The notes under the pieces were generated by a model that ran no database searches, was not told the origin of the DNA, and saw nothing but the letters and a program-made list of their open reading frames with translations. A stretch of DNA of 64,000 nt from an uncultured Clostridia bacterium (GTDB taxonomy: Bacteria; Bacillota; Clostridia; Christensenellales; Borkfalkiaceae). Positions 25,522-40,800 of this stretch are shown here, in pieces (the stretch's first letter is position 1; each line of letters starts with the position of its first letter). Location: positions 30,932 to 94,931 of the forward strand of contig CANREF010000006.1 of NCBI GenBank assembly GCA_947629575.1. The letters are read 5' to 3'. A program made the translations under genes and the position numbers.

Positions 25522-25604
25522 ATACTCTGTGTAGTTGGGGGATTCTGTCGAATCCCGATACGTCATGACGAAAGAAGAGATTGACACTAAGGGGAACAGG
25601 TAAA

Positions 25605-25795
25605 GGCTCCTCCTAAGGAGGGGGCGACAGCCGCGAGGCTTACTGTCATGTCGAGCGTAGTCGAGACATCTCGTCCTCAATTTCATGTGGTGGAGATTTC
25701 TCGACTTCGCGCTTCGCGCTTCGCTCGAAATGACAAACGGGAGGACACCACCCCCCTGCCCCCCTCCTGAGGAGGGGGCGGAGCAAAAAAGGAAG
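25605..25795. repeat. Dispersed repeat in the leader of the giant gene
   Basis: It carries CTCCTCCTAAGGAGG, the GTCATGTCGAGC...GAGACATCTC element (about 25645-25671), its inverted relative GGAGATTTCTCGA...CGAAATGACA (about 25691-25735) and the C-rich hairpin element with GGAGGGGG (25748-25778). It lies between the promoter and the likely start codon, so it would be part of the mRNA leader. Confidence 0.65.
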
Positions 25796-25816
25796 TTCGA
25801 TTGGAGGATGCCAAGA

Positions 25817-28800
25817 ATGAAAAATAGAACGGAGAAAAAAATGAGAAAAGAGACGAGGAAAATGAGAAAAAATAAGGAGATGTGGGAAGACCCGCGTCAA
25901 GGTGAGGCGGGCGTCCCGCGTCATTCTGAGCCAGAGGCGTTACATGAAAACCGCGAGCTGTCTTCGAAGAATCTCGCGGGGACATCAGATGCTTCGGGGA
26001 GAGCATTAGGCGGACTGCGTAATCGCTCATCGGCTCAGCATGACGCGCGGGAGAAGCCCACCCCCCTGCCCCCCTCCAATGGAGGGGGCAAAGAGCGCAG
26101 CGCCAAGAGGCGCATGGGGCGCGGGAGAAAAGCGGCGGTGGCGATGATCGCCGTAACGATGTCTGCGGTGCTGGCAGTCGGCATCGCGCTTCCGCTTACA
26201 GGCGGGGACATTACGAACCTTCCGATCTCCATTTTGGCAGATTCCCCCCAAGTTACTTCTCAGGTCAACGGGAACATCGGTCTGCACTCCAAGTGGGACT
26301 ATAAAACCGAGACGATATTCGGTAAAGATGGTGATAACAAGGAAATCGGCGCAGGATATGGCCCGAGCAGTGCGGGAAAAAACGACTACAGCACGGTTTT
26401 TCAGCAGTCCGAAGAATACAAGCCCGACGGGCAGAACGGCGTAGTGTTTGCGATCACCGACCCGGAGACCGCGCCGCAGGTTTGGGCGAAAGCCATTGCC
26501 TATGCAACCGATAAGGAACGCTTTTCGACGAAAGCGGATTCGGGTGTTTTTGAACAATACGGCGACAATGCTCCCGACTACAACAACGGAACGGACCGCG
26601 AATACATCGGCAACTATTATGCCGGTAAGGATCATGAAGGACAGTACATCACCGTAAAACTGTACTGCGACTGGGAAGCCAAGGATTTCTATACCCTTGC
26701 CACCTATCTTGACCCGCTTCCGTACAGTGAAAGCGCTCCCACGGCGGGCGGAACTGTGAAAAAAGACACTGAACGCGCCTCGACGAGTACCGCCGAGTTT
26801 AATGTGGGCAACTATTCCATACCCTCATACGACGTTGATTATTCTACTGCACCTACCATCCCCGAAGATAAGCGGAGAAAGCCAATCACAGGCGCTGATT
26901 CCTATGAGCTCAACGCAAACACATACCCCAACCAGGGCGAGCACCTCACGTCCTTTAACTATTCGCTCGATCCGTCCGCATTGGAAAACCGCGGCAATTC
27001 TGTCACGCTCAATAATTACGGCGTTTATTCCGATGAGACAAATTGGCAAAAAGAGAGAAACGAGACGTTTTACAACGTGGACGTTGTAAAGAGCGGCGAC
27101 TATTACGTCACCTACGACATGAACGGCGGACAGGCGGCGGCTGTATGGAAAACGAGCGACGGAAAGGACAATGATATCTACACCCCTTATTCGCCCTTCT
27201 CCTATGGGCGGATCAACGTGCCGCGCGGGGCGTACATCGTGCTCGATTTGAATGGGCACACCATCGACCGCGGATACGGCAAGGAATATGATGAAGAGAC
27301 AGGTAATGGGTTTTATCATTTGAACGGTTCTTTCGGCTATAAGAAATTTTCCGACGATAACGCGGAAGCCAATGATAAGGCTCGTGTCAACGACCGCGAC
27401 GGGGATGTATACGGACAGGTCATCTCCGTGGAGGCGCAAGCCCGCCTCGAAGTGATGGACAGCACGGCGACAGAGAGCGCCAACGCTGCCCGTATCGACG
27501 AGGTAAAGCAAGACACGAGAACGGTGCAGTACACCAACATCCACAACGGCACCATTACGGGCGGTAAATCTGTTAAGTATTCTTGGGGTCTTAAAGATGA
27601 AGCTACTCAAGACGGGTGGTCACACTCAGCTGACGGCAGGGCGGACTACGGCGCGGAAGCGGCCGCCAAGGAGCGCAAGCTCGGCTGCTATTTTCAAAAT
27701 GAGCAGAAGGGCGCGGGCGTCAAGGTGTATTCCATGGGCGAGTTTATCCTGCACAGCGGGCAGATCTCCCTCAATAATTCCGGGCACTACGGCGGAGGGC
27801 TGTATGCCCTCACCCGTTCGTCCATTATCTTGTACGACGGCTATGTGCTCGGCAACAGCGCACAGTCGGGCGGCGGCTTCTATTTGGCAAACAACTCCGG
27901 CGCGCGCTTTGCCATGTACGGCGGGGTGTTCGCCTACAATCAAACGTGGGAAAACCGCAAACAAGGTTCGGTTTTCGACCGCATGGGCGGCGGCGGGCTC
28001 TGCCTGAACGCCAATAACTATATCGACATCGAGGGCGGCGAATTCGCATACAACAGCTCCGCATATACCAGTCTAAATGCGAGCTATGTCGCAACAGTAC
28101 CTGAGACGAATTGCCCCAACGGCGTTGGCGGTATCGGCGGCGGCATTTACATCGGCAACAATTGCAGGGGCGTCATGAAGAACGTCGTCATCCGCAACAA
28201 TACGGCGGGCATGTGGGGCGGCGGTGTTTTTCTTTACAGCACGGCGCAGGATTTCCAATTCGGCGGCGCTCTGCAAATTTACGACAATACGGAATTGGCT
28301 TTGCAGCAACAGGATGGGACTACGACAGGGTGGCATACATATACAAAACCGAGCTCCGATACTGACGGTGCGGTATCGACGCCCGATAAGCCGCACGGGC
28401 AGGACTATGAGATGACGAACAACATGCACCTTGCCAGCAATACGTCAGGCAGCGGTGTGAAGATCAATATCACCGATTCGCTGCTCAAGGGCGGCAATGC
28501 CGCCAAGATCGGTATTACGCTTACAAATGTGTGGCGCGGCTCTTCAAGCGGCTTTGGGAACGAGAAGAATTATGGTAAAGACTACGGTTTTACCAACGGA
28601 TACGCAACAAATAACTCGGCAGATGGGCAGGTCATAAATCCCGCAAAATATTTCTTTGCGGATAACGGGAAAGGTGTAGCTCTAAATAGCAAAAACGAGG
28701 TCAAGATCGGGGAGGAAACGGCTTCACTCAGCAACTTGATCTGGAAGATCTCGGGTACAAACGCCCAGGGAGAAGAGCGCTCCATTACGTTGGCTACGCT

Positions 28801-31800
28801 CGGTTCTGTTACATATTATAGCATTTCGGATGACGAGAAGGGAGAGAGCATCCCCACGCTCAGCGTAGACAGCGGCATTCTGAAGTTCACCTTCGGCGAC
28901 TTCACGGTGGACACCGTGGAAGCGTATGAGGGCACGGTCACCGAAGAGGGGGGGGACACAACTTACACCCAGTGCGGCAGCACCGCTCAGAAGACGCTCA
29001 AAGTGACGACAACCAATCCTGCGGTCTCTTCTTGGAAGCACACAGGTAAAACAGTGGACTCGAGCAATTTTGCCACTTCCTTTGTGCTGAACAAGGACCT
29101 TGCCGCGGGCACGGAGCTTGAGGGCGAGCAGCTCAACGATCTCGGCGTCTCCTGGGCGGGGAATTACGGTTTCTCGGTCGATACCGGGAACAACGGCAAA
29201 GTCTACAAAAATAACAACTTCAACATCTTCATCAATCCTTGCGGTCTGAACGCGAACGTAGGCACTGCCCGCAACGGCGAGGCTGCCGACCTGTATTACA
29301 AGGGTGCGGCTTACAAAAATATTTCCGAAGAGCTGAGCAAGGCAGAAGACGCTTTGAGGGCGGCATTGGGCGGATCGGTCGCCCAAAATAACTTGGGCGT
29401 GACGATCGAGACGCTCGTCAAGGCGTTGACCGACGGCGATAAAAGTTTGAACTCGCACATAGATTCGGCACGCTATAACGCCATTACTTCAGCGCAAAGA
29501 GCGGTCAAAGACGCGGATGCAATTATGATGGCCGACAACGGCAACTTGGAGTATATTTCCGAACTTGAAAGAGCGATAAATTCGTTGCACTCCGCTCTTT
29601 CGAATATCAGCTATTTTGCGAGTGCCACCGACGAGATAAAGGATGCGGTGCGGGAGACCCTTGCAGCCTTGAACGGCGGGGAATATAAGAGCACAGACGG
29701 GAGTGTAACAAAGACATATCCCGGCATTATTCCTGCGATCAACGGTGTTCGCAATGTCGCGGACGGCTACTTCATCCGCTACTACTATTCCGATTTCCGT
29801 CAAGGTTCGAGCGTGGTCGATCTGCTGAAATACAACGCACAGGCATATGCGTATGTTATTTACGGCGGAAGCGAATATCAAGTGCCCATGGAGGACGCCC
29901 GTACATACTACACCAAGGTCGTATTCGGCGAGAGCGATGAGCGCGAGTTTGCAATCAACAACTACGTCCTCACGACTTCGACGACGTTTGATATCCACCC
30001 CGCGGATGTGGCGGTCTCGCTCACCAAGAATGCGCAGCAGGGGCTGGAATACACCGGCGTGGTCTTTACGGATGAGCAGGTGCTCACCTTCAACAATAAC
30101 TCCAACACGAGCGTTACTCCCTTCGACGATGAAAACGCGCAGGAACGTTTCTATAAGCTGTACGAGGCCACCAAAGAGGGCAACTCCTATACCTATATAG
30201 ATGAATCGGGCAAAGAGGTCACCTTCACGACGACAGATGAAGAGGCGGAAACGGGCATGACCTTTACAGGGCCGGACGCGACGGGCATGACGCTCTCCGA
30301 GAACGGCAAAGAGCTCGTACAAAGCGAGGAACTTACTACATACATGGGCGGCGTGTTCACGACGAAGGAGGGTAAACGCTACATCTATGCAGGACTTCGC
30401 GAATGGAAGGAAGTCAGCGAGGGTGCGAGCAAGTACTTCATCCAAGTGACGACGGGCATTGAGCCGAGAACGGCGGGCAGGTATGTGTCTACGTTCGAGT
30501 ACACGCCCGACTTCATGGGCTACGTTCCCTCTAACTATAATTATACTCCCAATGAGGATAATCTCATCTTCCCCAAGGAAACATCGCAGAGCCATGACAA
30601 TTTTGCCTATTGGTTCACGATCACCCGCATTCAGCTCCGCTTTAACGAGTACACCGAAGGCGGGACAAAATACGGCGCGAATGCGACCGTTACGTTGTCG
30701 AACCGTCCCTACACGGGTGCGCTTCAGGCGGCGACTCCCGTCGCGGGCGACGACTATCATCAGATCGATGGCGAAGAGAGCGCGCTTTCCGTCACCTATA
30801 CCACTTCGCAGGGTGTGAAGCAGAGCGTCCTCGCCGAGATGAAGAACTACGAGCAGGTCACTTACTACACTTGGGACGGTGAAAAGCTCGTTCCCGTTCC
30901 CAACGACGAAACGGAGCACGGACTTCCGAGGAACGCAGGAACTTACTACCTCAAACTCAAATTCTCCAACGACTTTGAGTATGTGGGCTACGAGAAAGAT
31001 AAGTTTGCGGAAGCGGGCGCAGACTTCAACCGCGGCGACTTGACGATAGACGGCGAAGAGGTGGACGATCAAGCGCTCTATCTGCGCTATGTCATCGAGC
31101 CCGTTACCGTCACCGTGGCGGCGACGATCGAAATGACTTACAACGGCGACACAAAGCCCGCAGAGGGCAAGGTCGTTAAGCGCGACAAGGAAGAGGGCAC
31201 TTACTTTGAACCGCTCGCGCTCCTTCGCACGGACGGTAATGCTGTCGCGCCCGGGTCGATGATCGGTATCTACACCGTTTCAACCAACACGACCGAGTTC
31301 ACCTTCAGCAATGAGGAATTCATGCAAAAGGATAAGAACGACAAAGTAGTGTCGTTCGGCGTGAACCTGTACTATTACAGCCTCGGAGATTCGAGCGTTG
31401 ACGCGAACTTCGCCGCCGGGATACATACCCTCACAACGTTGAGCGATTTGAAAAAGCCCGAAGACGGGAAATATTCCACAGACTGGACGGTCAACGGAAG
31501 AGACGGGGGCGGGATCGACGAGAAGAAGGAGGGCGTCATATGGTATGTCGCCTACACGAATAATAAGGGCGACGGGAAGCAGGTCGCGGGTCTCAATGGC
31601 GACGCGAACGGCAACTTTGTCATTGCCGACAACTCCCAGCTCACTGTGAACATCTTGTCCAAGAGCATCGAGCCCTACACCGGCACGAGTGATTTCTACT
31701 GCGACGAGAAGAACAGGACCGCGTGGGAAGACTTCAATTATAAAGCGAACGGAGAAGAAACGCTTTCTGTGAGCAGCGGCGCAAACGCCTATAAGGTGCT

Positions 31801-34800
31801 CCGTAAGGAAGGCGAGGTAGTCATTACCATCAACGAGAAGCAGCATTACATCGGCAAGGAGGTGGACGGCAAGTATCAGCTCTTTGACTATGATAACGGC
31901 GAAAAGAAAAAGACCACGCTTTCGGCTGCCGATGTCGCAAGCCTTACTTATAACGGCTCTCACCAAACGCTCGACGTGCAACTCGATTACCAGCCCATTG
32001 ACCGCGTTCTCAGAAACAGAGTGGGAACGGGCAGCGTCATCAATGCGTGGAGCTATACCTTCGGCGAGACAATTACGCTCGATAATAACACCGACGTCAC
32101 GATCTCCTATACCAATGATACCTATGCGGGAACGGCGGAGATCACCATAACGGGCAGAGGGAATTATACAGGCGAGCTCGTCATCGAGTTCGAGATCGCA
32201 CCCATGAGCTTGGGCAATGCGGATGTGACGGATAATAAATATTCAACGCATGAGGCCATAGAGCCCACGCTGCCTACGGGCAACGCCGAGACTATCGAAG
32301 AGAAGAACAATATCACAGGGACGACGTGGGTCTATCGCCGCGAGGCGCTTCCCGTTGTCGCCGACTTTGTACATAAGGCCACCGTTCAAGACGGCGAGGG
32401 ATCGACGACCACGAACGAACTCTCCCTCTCCACGGGCGATTATACCGTCAAGGTGTGGTATTATGACGACCATACCAACCCTACAGAACCTAAGTGGGAA
32501 CCGCTCAAGAACGAGAAGGGAGAGGATTCGACCGATATTGTCGACCGCGGCTGGTATCGCATGGTGTTCATCGGCACTAATTCGGCGATGTATGGCGACA
32601 CGGAAGCGCAGCCCGGCGTCGACTTGACGGACAAAGGCGATCGGACCGCTTGGAAGGGCGGCGGTAACTACACGGGTTGGTATGTCGTGCAGTTCTATGT
32701 GAACGCGGCGACGGTCAAGCTCAACCCTTCGGAAGTTACCTTCAACCGAAAGGCGCAGATGCCCGATCTGAATACGCTGTTCAGCAGTGCCGACGATAGA
32801 AGCTCCGCTGTTCCGCAAAATGACCCCGACGATTTATCGACGAACGCCGAGTTCGTGCTGCGCTTTGTGGCAACGGGCGAGAATTACGGCGGGGAAGATA
32901 AAGCGAGCAAAGTTGTCATGCGCGACAAAGACGGCAACGATAAGTCGCTCGTTGCAGGGGAAGGAAATGAGGTCGAGAATTCAAAGCGGCTCTTCCCGTA
33001 TTATGCGGATGTGTATGAACTGCGCGTTCGCCTATTGGGCGAGGGCGCGAAGAATTTCAACCTCAAAACAGAGTACGGGAGCGACACGATCCCCGCTGCC
33101 ACTGCGGGCTTAAACCTGTTAACGGGCTACGGTACAGATCCCGACAAGGGATGCGTCATAGACAACGAAGAAAATCAACTCTATATCGTTAAAGAGGGGC
33201 TCTCCATTGCGGCGGAAGACTGCGGGTTGACGTACTTCACCATCAAACGTGCGGAAGTTACGGCGACGCAGCTCAATTCGGGCACGACGTACGACGCATA
33301 CGACCACATCAAGGAGGCCTCGGCGTTTGAGTTCTTCTCCCCCGGTATCAGCTTCGAGAGCGTGAAGTACACCGTACATCTCTATCGCCTCATTCCTCAG
33401 GAATCGGGCGCTGCTACGGAGACCTTGATGGCAGTCGTGCACTTCTTCGGGAAAGGAGACATCGAATCCGGTTGGACAGAGAAGACACATTATTGGGCTC
33501 AAGACCCGAAGGATGAGAGCAAGGGCTATTACTACGTCTGCGTTGCAGAAGGCGGCGAGGAGAAGACGGATAAACACTATAGTTTCGATGACCTTCATGG
33601 CATGACGGATTCGACGACCGACTATGTGAAGGGCGCGGACGAATATGTCGCGGAGATCCGCCTCGGCACGGCGAACTTCCAATTCGCAAGTTCCATGACG
33701 GGCTTTGATACGGTCGGAAGTAATGGGGCAGATAACGCCGATAACACCTCGGCGAGGGTGAAGTATGTCATCGCGCAGGCGATCATCGGCATTGCCTTCA
33801 CCTACTATGCCACCACTTACGACCCCAAGCGCCGCTTCTACATCAAGGCGGTCCTCACGGACGGCACGAACAACAGAACTTATAACCTCGAATATCTTAC
33901 CAAGGACAACAAAGCTCCCAACGAATCGAGTGAATATGTGCTGGATCATGCGAGGTACTTCGTCACACAGGGCGAAAAAGAAAGTTCCGATGTTCCCGGG
34001 CTTACGGCGGATAAATTCTTCTCGATCGAGTTCTATCATGCGACAAGCAGCACGTGGAGTGGCGAGGAAATGGCATACAAGCCTCAGGATGGCTATTCGC
34101 TCGGGCTTCCCGGCTACACGTTCGACGATATCGGCGACTATTGGGTGTATGCAGAGCTCCTCGATACGAAGAACTACAAGCTCTCCGTTTCGCAGGCACT
34201 GGAGATCCACGGCTACGGCAAGAGCTACGCCGAGTCTTTCTCGATCACGGCGGACCGTTCGCACACCGTCCACTTCGAGTCGGGCGTGCCCGAAGATAAG
34301 GTCGAGTGGGTCGGCGCGAGCTTGCCCGCTACCCAGCAGAAGGTCTCCTACGGCGAGGAGCTGAGCCCCGTCTTGGGCAGAAAGGTCATGGTCGACGGCA
34401 AGCAATATAAGCTCATGGGCTGGACGCGGCAAAAGCCCACGGAAGGCTATCCGAACGGCTGGCTGTATGACGCCACTAAAAAGCTCGCGTTTGAGCAGGC
34501 TCTTGAAGTCGGCGAGGGCGACACTGTCAAGCACATTTACCTCATTGAGAAATACGACGGGCATAATAAGGCCGATCCGTTCTACATCGTGCAAGACAGC
34601 GACTCGGTGGATGAGAACCCCGCAACAGGGGACATCGATATCTCCCTCTATGGCGTTTGGGTGCTCGATAACGACGACAGCGGCACGCCCGACTGGGACG
34701 AGACTTACAGTATTTTGTTCAAAACGGGCTTCTCACCCGATGCCGAAGCAAAGGAGAGCGACAACTTCCCCACAGGCGGCAAAGATGAGTTCGCAGACGT

Positions 34801-37800
34801 TACCGCAGGTACGGAAGTCACCCTTCCCGCGGCGAAGGTAAACTCGACGGGCGACAATGACGCCGACTACATCCATGCGACGTATCAAGGACAAAACTAT
34901 GTGCTCACGGGCTGGACGACGGTAAATCCCGAAGACAGTGAAACGCAGGATGGTTACTTCGTGAAGTCGGCGGAGGATATGCTGCAGATCTATGCCTCCG
35001 GCTTGGTGACACTTGCAGGGCAGAAGTACTTTGTGCGCGCTTCCGACGCCAAGGATAAGAGCATCACGTTCTATGCAATTTGGTCGCTCGATGACAATAA
35101 AGACGGTACGCCCGACGTGCAGAATACGCCTTACACAGTGCACTTCGCGGATGAAACCAAGGAAACTTACGGCGCACTGCCTACCGACGTCACAGGGCTT
35201 CTCGCGGGCGCGGCTGTGGGCTCTTACATGCCCGGTACTTTGGATGGCACACGCTTCTCCAAGGATATGAAATTCGACGAAGATAATCGCCACTATGTGC
35301 TCGTCGGCTGGACGACAGTGGACTTCAAAGCGCAGACCGAATCGAGTTACGATTATTCCAAAGCCAAGAATTATTTGATCAGCACCGAGAAGGAATTCAA
35401 CGCATTCAAGAACGGCGAAGATGGGAAGGATCTCTTCTATGGCGACAGCAAGGATGGCAACGTCTATAAAGTAAATGAAGAAGACGTTCCCGAATCCGAA
35501 AAAGAATTGCTTTCTCCCGTCATCACCCTCTATGCGGTTTGGGGTCTCGACGAGAACAACGACGGTACGCCCGATTGGCAGGAATCGGCCGCCACGCTCA
35601 ATTATCAGTTCAGCGGCCGTGCCGACGGCGATTCAATCACCGTGAGCGGGGATTACACCATGCAGAACTTCTTCCCCGACGGTAGTGGGACTGAAGTGAA
35701 GTTCAGCGACTTTGCGGAGAAGGATATCTACGACCAGGTGCTCGGCGGCAAGACCTTCAACCTGCCCGGCGGAACATATAAGGATAACAAGGTAAGCAGC
35801 TATACCGTCAAACTCGTGCGCGACGGCGTGACTTACCTCCTCGTCGGTTGGACGGAAATGAGCACGACCGATTACATCTTCCGTTTCCAATACAACAACG
35901 ATTATTCCAACCCCGCAACGGCATTCACGAGCGGCGAAGAGCGGTTCTATTACGTCGGCGAAAGCTACACCATGCCCACAGGGGGCGACACCCTCTATGC
36001 GGTTTGGGCGCTGGACGGCAATGACGACGGCACGCCCGACTATCTGCAGTCCTTCACCGTGAAGGTGGCGGCTTCTTCTGAAGCTGCCGCCGCCGAAGGC
36101 ACATTTAAGCAGGTAGGGGAGAACCTGCAGCTCGGCGCTCCCGTCGACCTTCCCACGAGCGAGGGCTATTCCCTCACGGTAGGGGAAAACAAGTACATCC
36201 TCATCGGCTGGGCTACCAAGAATTGGAAGAACGGCGGCACTGGGACTGTATCGTCGTACTGTCTTGCCGAAGAGCCTAAGGATAAACCCGAGAAGTCTTA
36301 CTTCGCGGCGGGCGCAGCCTACAACGTAAATTCTTTGGACGTTACAGAGGTCGATAAGTTCACCATCACCCTCTACGCGGTTTGGGCAGAGGATAACAAC
36401 GGCGACGGTCTGCCCGACTGGGAGGATAATGTCTACACCGTTCTCTTCCGCGACCACGAGGACAGCGGAAATAAGAGCGGACAGGATCTTGCCAAGGCGG
36501 AAAAGCTCCGCATCGGCTATACCCTCAAGTGGGAGAATTATGCCGACATCACTTGGGACAAAAACGGCAGCACTTCCTTTAATTGGGGAAGCTCCGAAGT
36601 CGGTATCTCCTATGAGACCGACGAAGGCAGGACTTACGTCACGAGAACGGTAAACGGCAAGAACTATGTTCTCGCAGGCTGGACGGCAGAGGACGCCCTT
36701 GACAGTTACTTCTTCGGCGATACGAAGCCCGAAAAACTTCTCGAAGGCAGTTACACCCTTCCTTGGGATGGCAAGTGGAACGGCTTCGAGCGCGTTCTGT
36801 ATGCGGTCTGGGCGGAGGACGCCAACGGAAACCATATCCCCGATTGGGCGGAAGATCCCGTTACGATCAAATACACTACCCAACTTACAGGCGAATCCGT
36901 GCTCGCAGAAGATGACGAAATTCTCGGCAAGGACTTCGCTACAAGCGCAGAATATTCCACGGTCGCGAAAGAGTATCTTCCCAACTTGGAATTCACTCTT
37001 CCCGGCTTGCGCTCGGGTTACTTGAGCGAGAGCGAGCAGTGGGCGGTCGTCATCAAGAGCGAGACCTATGGCCAGCTCATCCTCATCGGTTGGACGCAGG
37101 ATGAAGAAGACACTTCCGGCTGCCACGTCTTCCTGTATGATCAGACTGAGGGACGTTTGGTGCCGCAGAGTCAGTTCACCGACTTCCACGCCGTGGGTAC
37201 GCAGTTCACTTCGCCCGCAAAAGGTGCAACTCTCTGTGCGGTTTGGGCGCCCGACGCCAACAAGAACGGCATCCCCGACTATTTGCAGGATTTCACCGTC
37301 CGCTTCGCGAACAAGGCAAGCGGAAGTGAGAGTACGTATCGCACCATCGACCGCCAGAAGATCGGCACGCAGATCCTCACCGACTCCACCCTCAGCATGA
37401 CAGGCTATGTGCTCGACGGCTGGACGACAAACCCGAACGGCGTTGACGGCAAATATGTGTGGGATAATACCGAGAATGCGCCCGAGACTTCCTTCCAAGA
37501 TGGCGAGAAGTACGTCTACGTCAAAGCAGGTCAGTACTACACCGTTGCCGCCAAGGACGACCTTGACCACATCGCAGCGGACGAAAAGGGCGATCTTTGC
37601 ATCACCCTCTATGCGGTTTGGGCTTCCGACACCAACGGCGATAAACTGCCCGACTACGACGACAGCAAGTACACCGTCAACTTCTTCGACCATGAAGACA
37701 CAGGGAATGTCACGACGGGCAATGTGCATGTAGCGAAAAATTGCGAGATCGGAACAGAGGTTACATGGACGAGCAGCGAATTCATCGACAAAGACGGCGT

Positions 37801-40800
37801 TTGGGCGAGCAGCGAGACAGCGGATCATATCACCGTCACCACCAAAGACGGCAACGTCATGCGCACCCATGACACAAAGAACTACGTCCTCATCGGTTGG
37901 ACGACGGCTTCGCTCTCGACTTACTTCTATGACCGCGCGCCTGCATGTAAGATCTATACGAATAGTTACACGCCGAACCTTACCGATGTGAACGGCACGG
38001 AGTTCACCCTCTTCGCCGTGTGGGCTGTGGATGAAAACCAAAACGGCACGCCCGATTACACCGATAGGTTCACGATCGGCTATCAAAACAAAGCGGGCGA
38101 TCTCGTCGGGGAAGAACTTCCCAAAGACGAAACGAAATACGCCGTCGGCACGAACGTCACCCTTTCGGATGACGTGCTCCACCATGACAGCGAGGAGAAG
38201 CACTATGTCCTCATCGGCTGGACGAAGAACGATAAGCTCGAGAGCTATCTCTTCAAGAATACTCCCGACACGACAACGGGCTATATGGCGCTCGGCGCGG
38301 TCTACTCCGTTGAGGCGAAAGACGCAAATGCGGATAACCGTATCAACTTCTACGCGGTTTGGGGGCTCGATCAGAACGGGAACGGCGTCCCCGACTGGGA
38401 AGAAGCGCACTATACGGTAAAATTCCAAGACGTCGAAAAGCTCGACGGCACGGCTCAGAGCGGATTCCCGCCCAAAGCAATCGAAAATCAGCTCGCGGGC
38501 GATAACGTGGAACTGCCTAAATATTATTCGAAGGTCGATAGCACCCCGTATACGAGAACGGTGGGAGGCGTGAACTACGTCCTCATCGGCTGGACGACGA
38601 ACAACGGTTTCACACCCGAAAAATATCTCTATGACGGCACAGCGAGCGAGATCGCCGGCACTTACGGCAATGGCTATTATCCCGCGGGCGAATATTACAC
38701 CGTAAGCGGCAAAGACGCGGATGACGGAACAATCAACTTCTACGCGGTTTGGGCGATCGATGAGAACGGAAACAACACGCCCGACTGCCAAGACAAATTC
38801 ACCGTTCATTTCCTCGACGCCATTGAGTATAAGGGTGAAGGCGATAAGGACTCCGATGGGGCGTACTTCGGCGTAACGGCGGAAGGGTCGATCGGCAAGA
38901 AGGTAAAGAACGATGAGATCGACGACGAGACCGTCGTCACCATGACAAAGGACGGCAAGCATTATGTCCTCATCGGTTGGAGAACGAAGAATGAGAGCCT
39001 TCTCGTCAACGAATCGCAGGCGGGCACGGAAGGCTTCATCGCGCTCAATGAATACTATACCATAGACGCCGCGGATGCGGATGAGGCAGGCAATATCAAC
39101 CTCTATGCCGTTTGGGCGGAAGATAAGGACGGCAACGAGATCCCCGACTACAACGAGGAGCTCTACACCGTTCGCTTCAAGGACACCACCAAGGAAGATG
39201 AGGAACAGATCGTACAAACCGACGAGAACAAGAACGTCGGGAACGAGGTCACCCTTCCCGAAAAATATGTCACGGGCGGCGAAAGCGGCGCGACCACTTA
39301 CAAGGCTTCCGACGGAAAGCACTATGTGTTCATCGGTTGGACGACGAATAGCGGGCTTGGAAATTATCTCCTCGAAAAACGCGGCACGGACACTCTTTAC
39401 ACAGATAAGTATACTGTGAACGCGGACGACGCCAACGGCAATGAGATCGTGCTCTATGCCGTTTGGGTGCTCGACGAAAACGAAGACAAGCAGCCCGACG
39501 ATGTGCAGGACTTCACCGTGAAGTATGCGGACGAAGTAGAGCCCAAAAACACAAATCTTCCCACTGAAGAAACGGGCAAGAAAGTCGGCGACGAGGCGGA
39601 CGGCTCTAAGACGACGCTCGAAAAGAAGGAGCTCGACGGAAAGAATTACACCTTCCTCGGTTGGACGCTCGACAGCGTGAAACATCAATTCGAGTTGGGC
39701 GAAGGACTTCCCACCCTCTACACGAAGGATGAGCCCTACACCGTTGCGGCGAAAGACGCCACGAAGGGGACTGCGGACATCACCCTGTATGCGGTTTGGG
39801 GCATCGATGAGAACGAAAACGGCAAACCCGACTGGGACGACGAGTTCACCGTTTCCTTCACCGTAGAGCCCAAGCAGCTCGAGGGCGGCGAGACGATAAC
39901 CGGCCATCCCGATATGAACGACTATACTGTCGATCGTCAGAAGGTGGGCAGTTCCGTCAGTACGAACGGTACATATACGCTCGAAAAGAGCAGTGATTCC
40001 ATCACGATCACCAAGGACGGAAAGGCGACGGTCTTTGTCCTTCTCGGTTGGACCACCACCAAAGAGAGCGCGGAAACTCCTCTTCTCATCAGAGGGTGGG
40101 AAGGCGAAGACAGGGATTTTGCCAAACTTTCCGCGAAGTATCAAAACTTCATCAAGGCGGGCGACTCCTATATCGTAAAGGCCGCGGACGACTTCGACCA
40201 CGACGGGACGATCGAATTCTACGCCGTTTGGGGCATCGATGCAAACAACGACGGCACTGAAGACTGGAACGATAAGTCCTTCACCTTGAAGTTTAAGTTG
40301 GGTAAGACGGACGAAGGCTCTCTCGTGGAAGGAAACGATCTTCCCACCGTCGATGGTTCTTTCAGGGTCGGTCAAACCGCAAAGTGGACGAACAACCCCC
40401 TGCACCTTAAGGGTACGGCCGACGGAAAGAATTACGTTCTCATCGGCTGGACGGCGGACGGCGAGCTTCTTACCTATCTGTTCAAAGACACTAAGCCCGC
40501 GATCGAGCTCAATACCGATAGTTATACCTTCACCGCGGTGGGCGACGTCACCCTCTACGCGGTCTGGGCGCTCGATGAAAATAACGACGGCAAGCCCGAT
40601 TACGAAGAGAAGTTCTCGATCGTCTATGTAAACGAAGCAGGTGCGCTCAAAGCGGGCGAGAGCCTTCCCGCAGAGGATGACAACAGCGGCGAAAAGTATG
40701 CCGTGGGCGCAAGCGTCACCCTCTCGAATGGCGTGCTCCACCTCACCAAGGACGAAAAGACCTATGTCCTTGCGGGCTGGACCAAGAAGCCTTGGGATAG

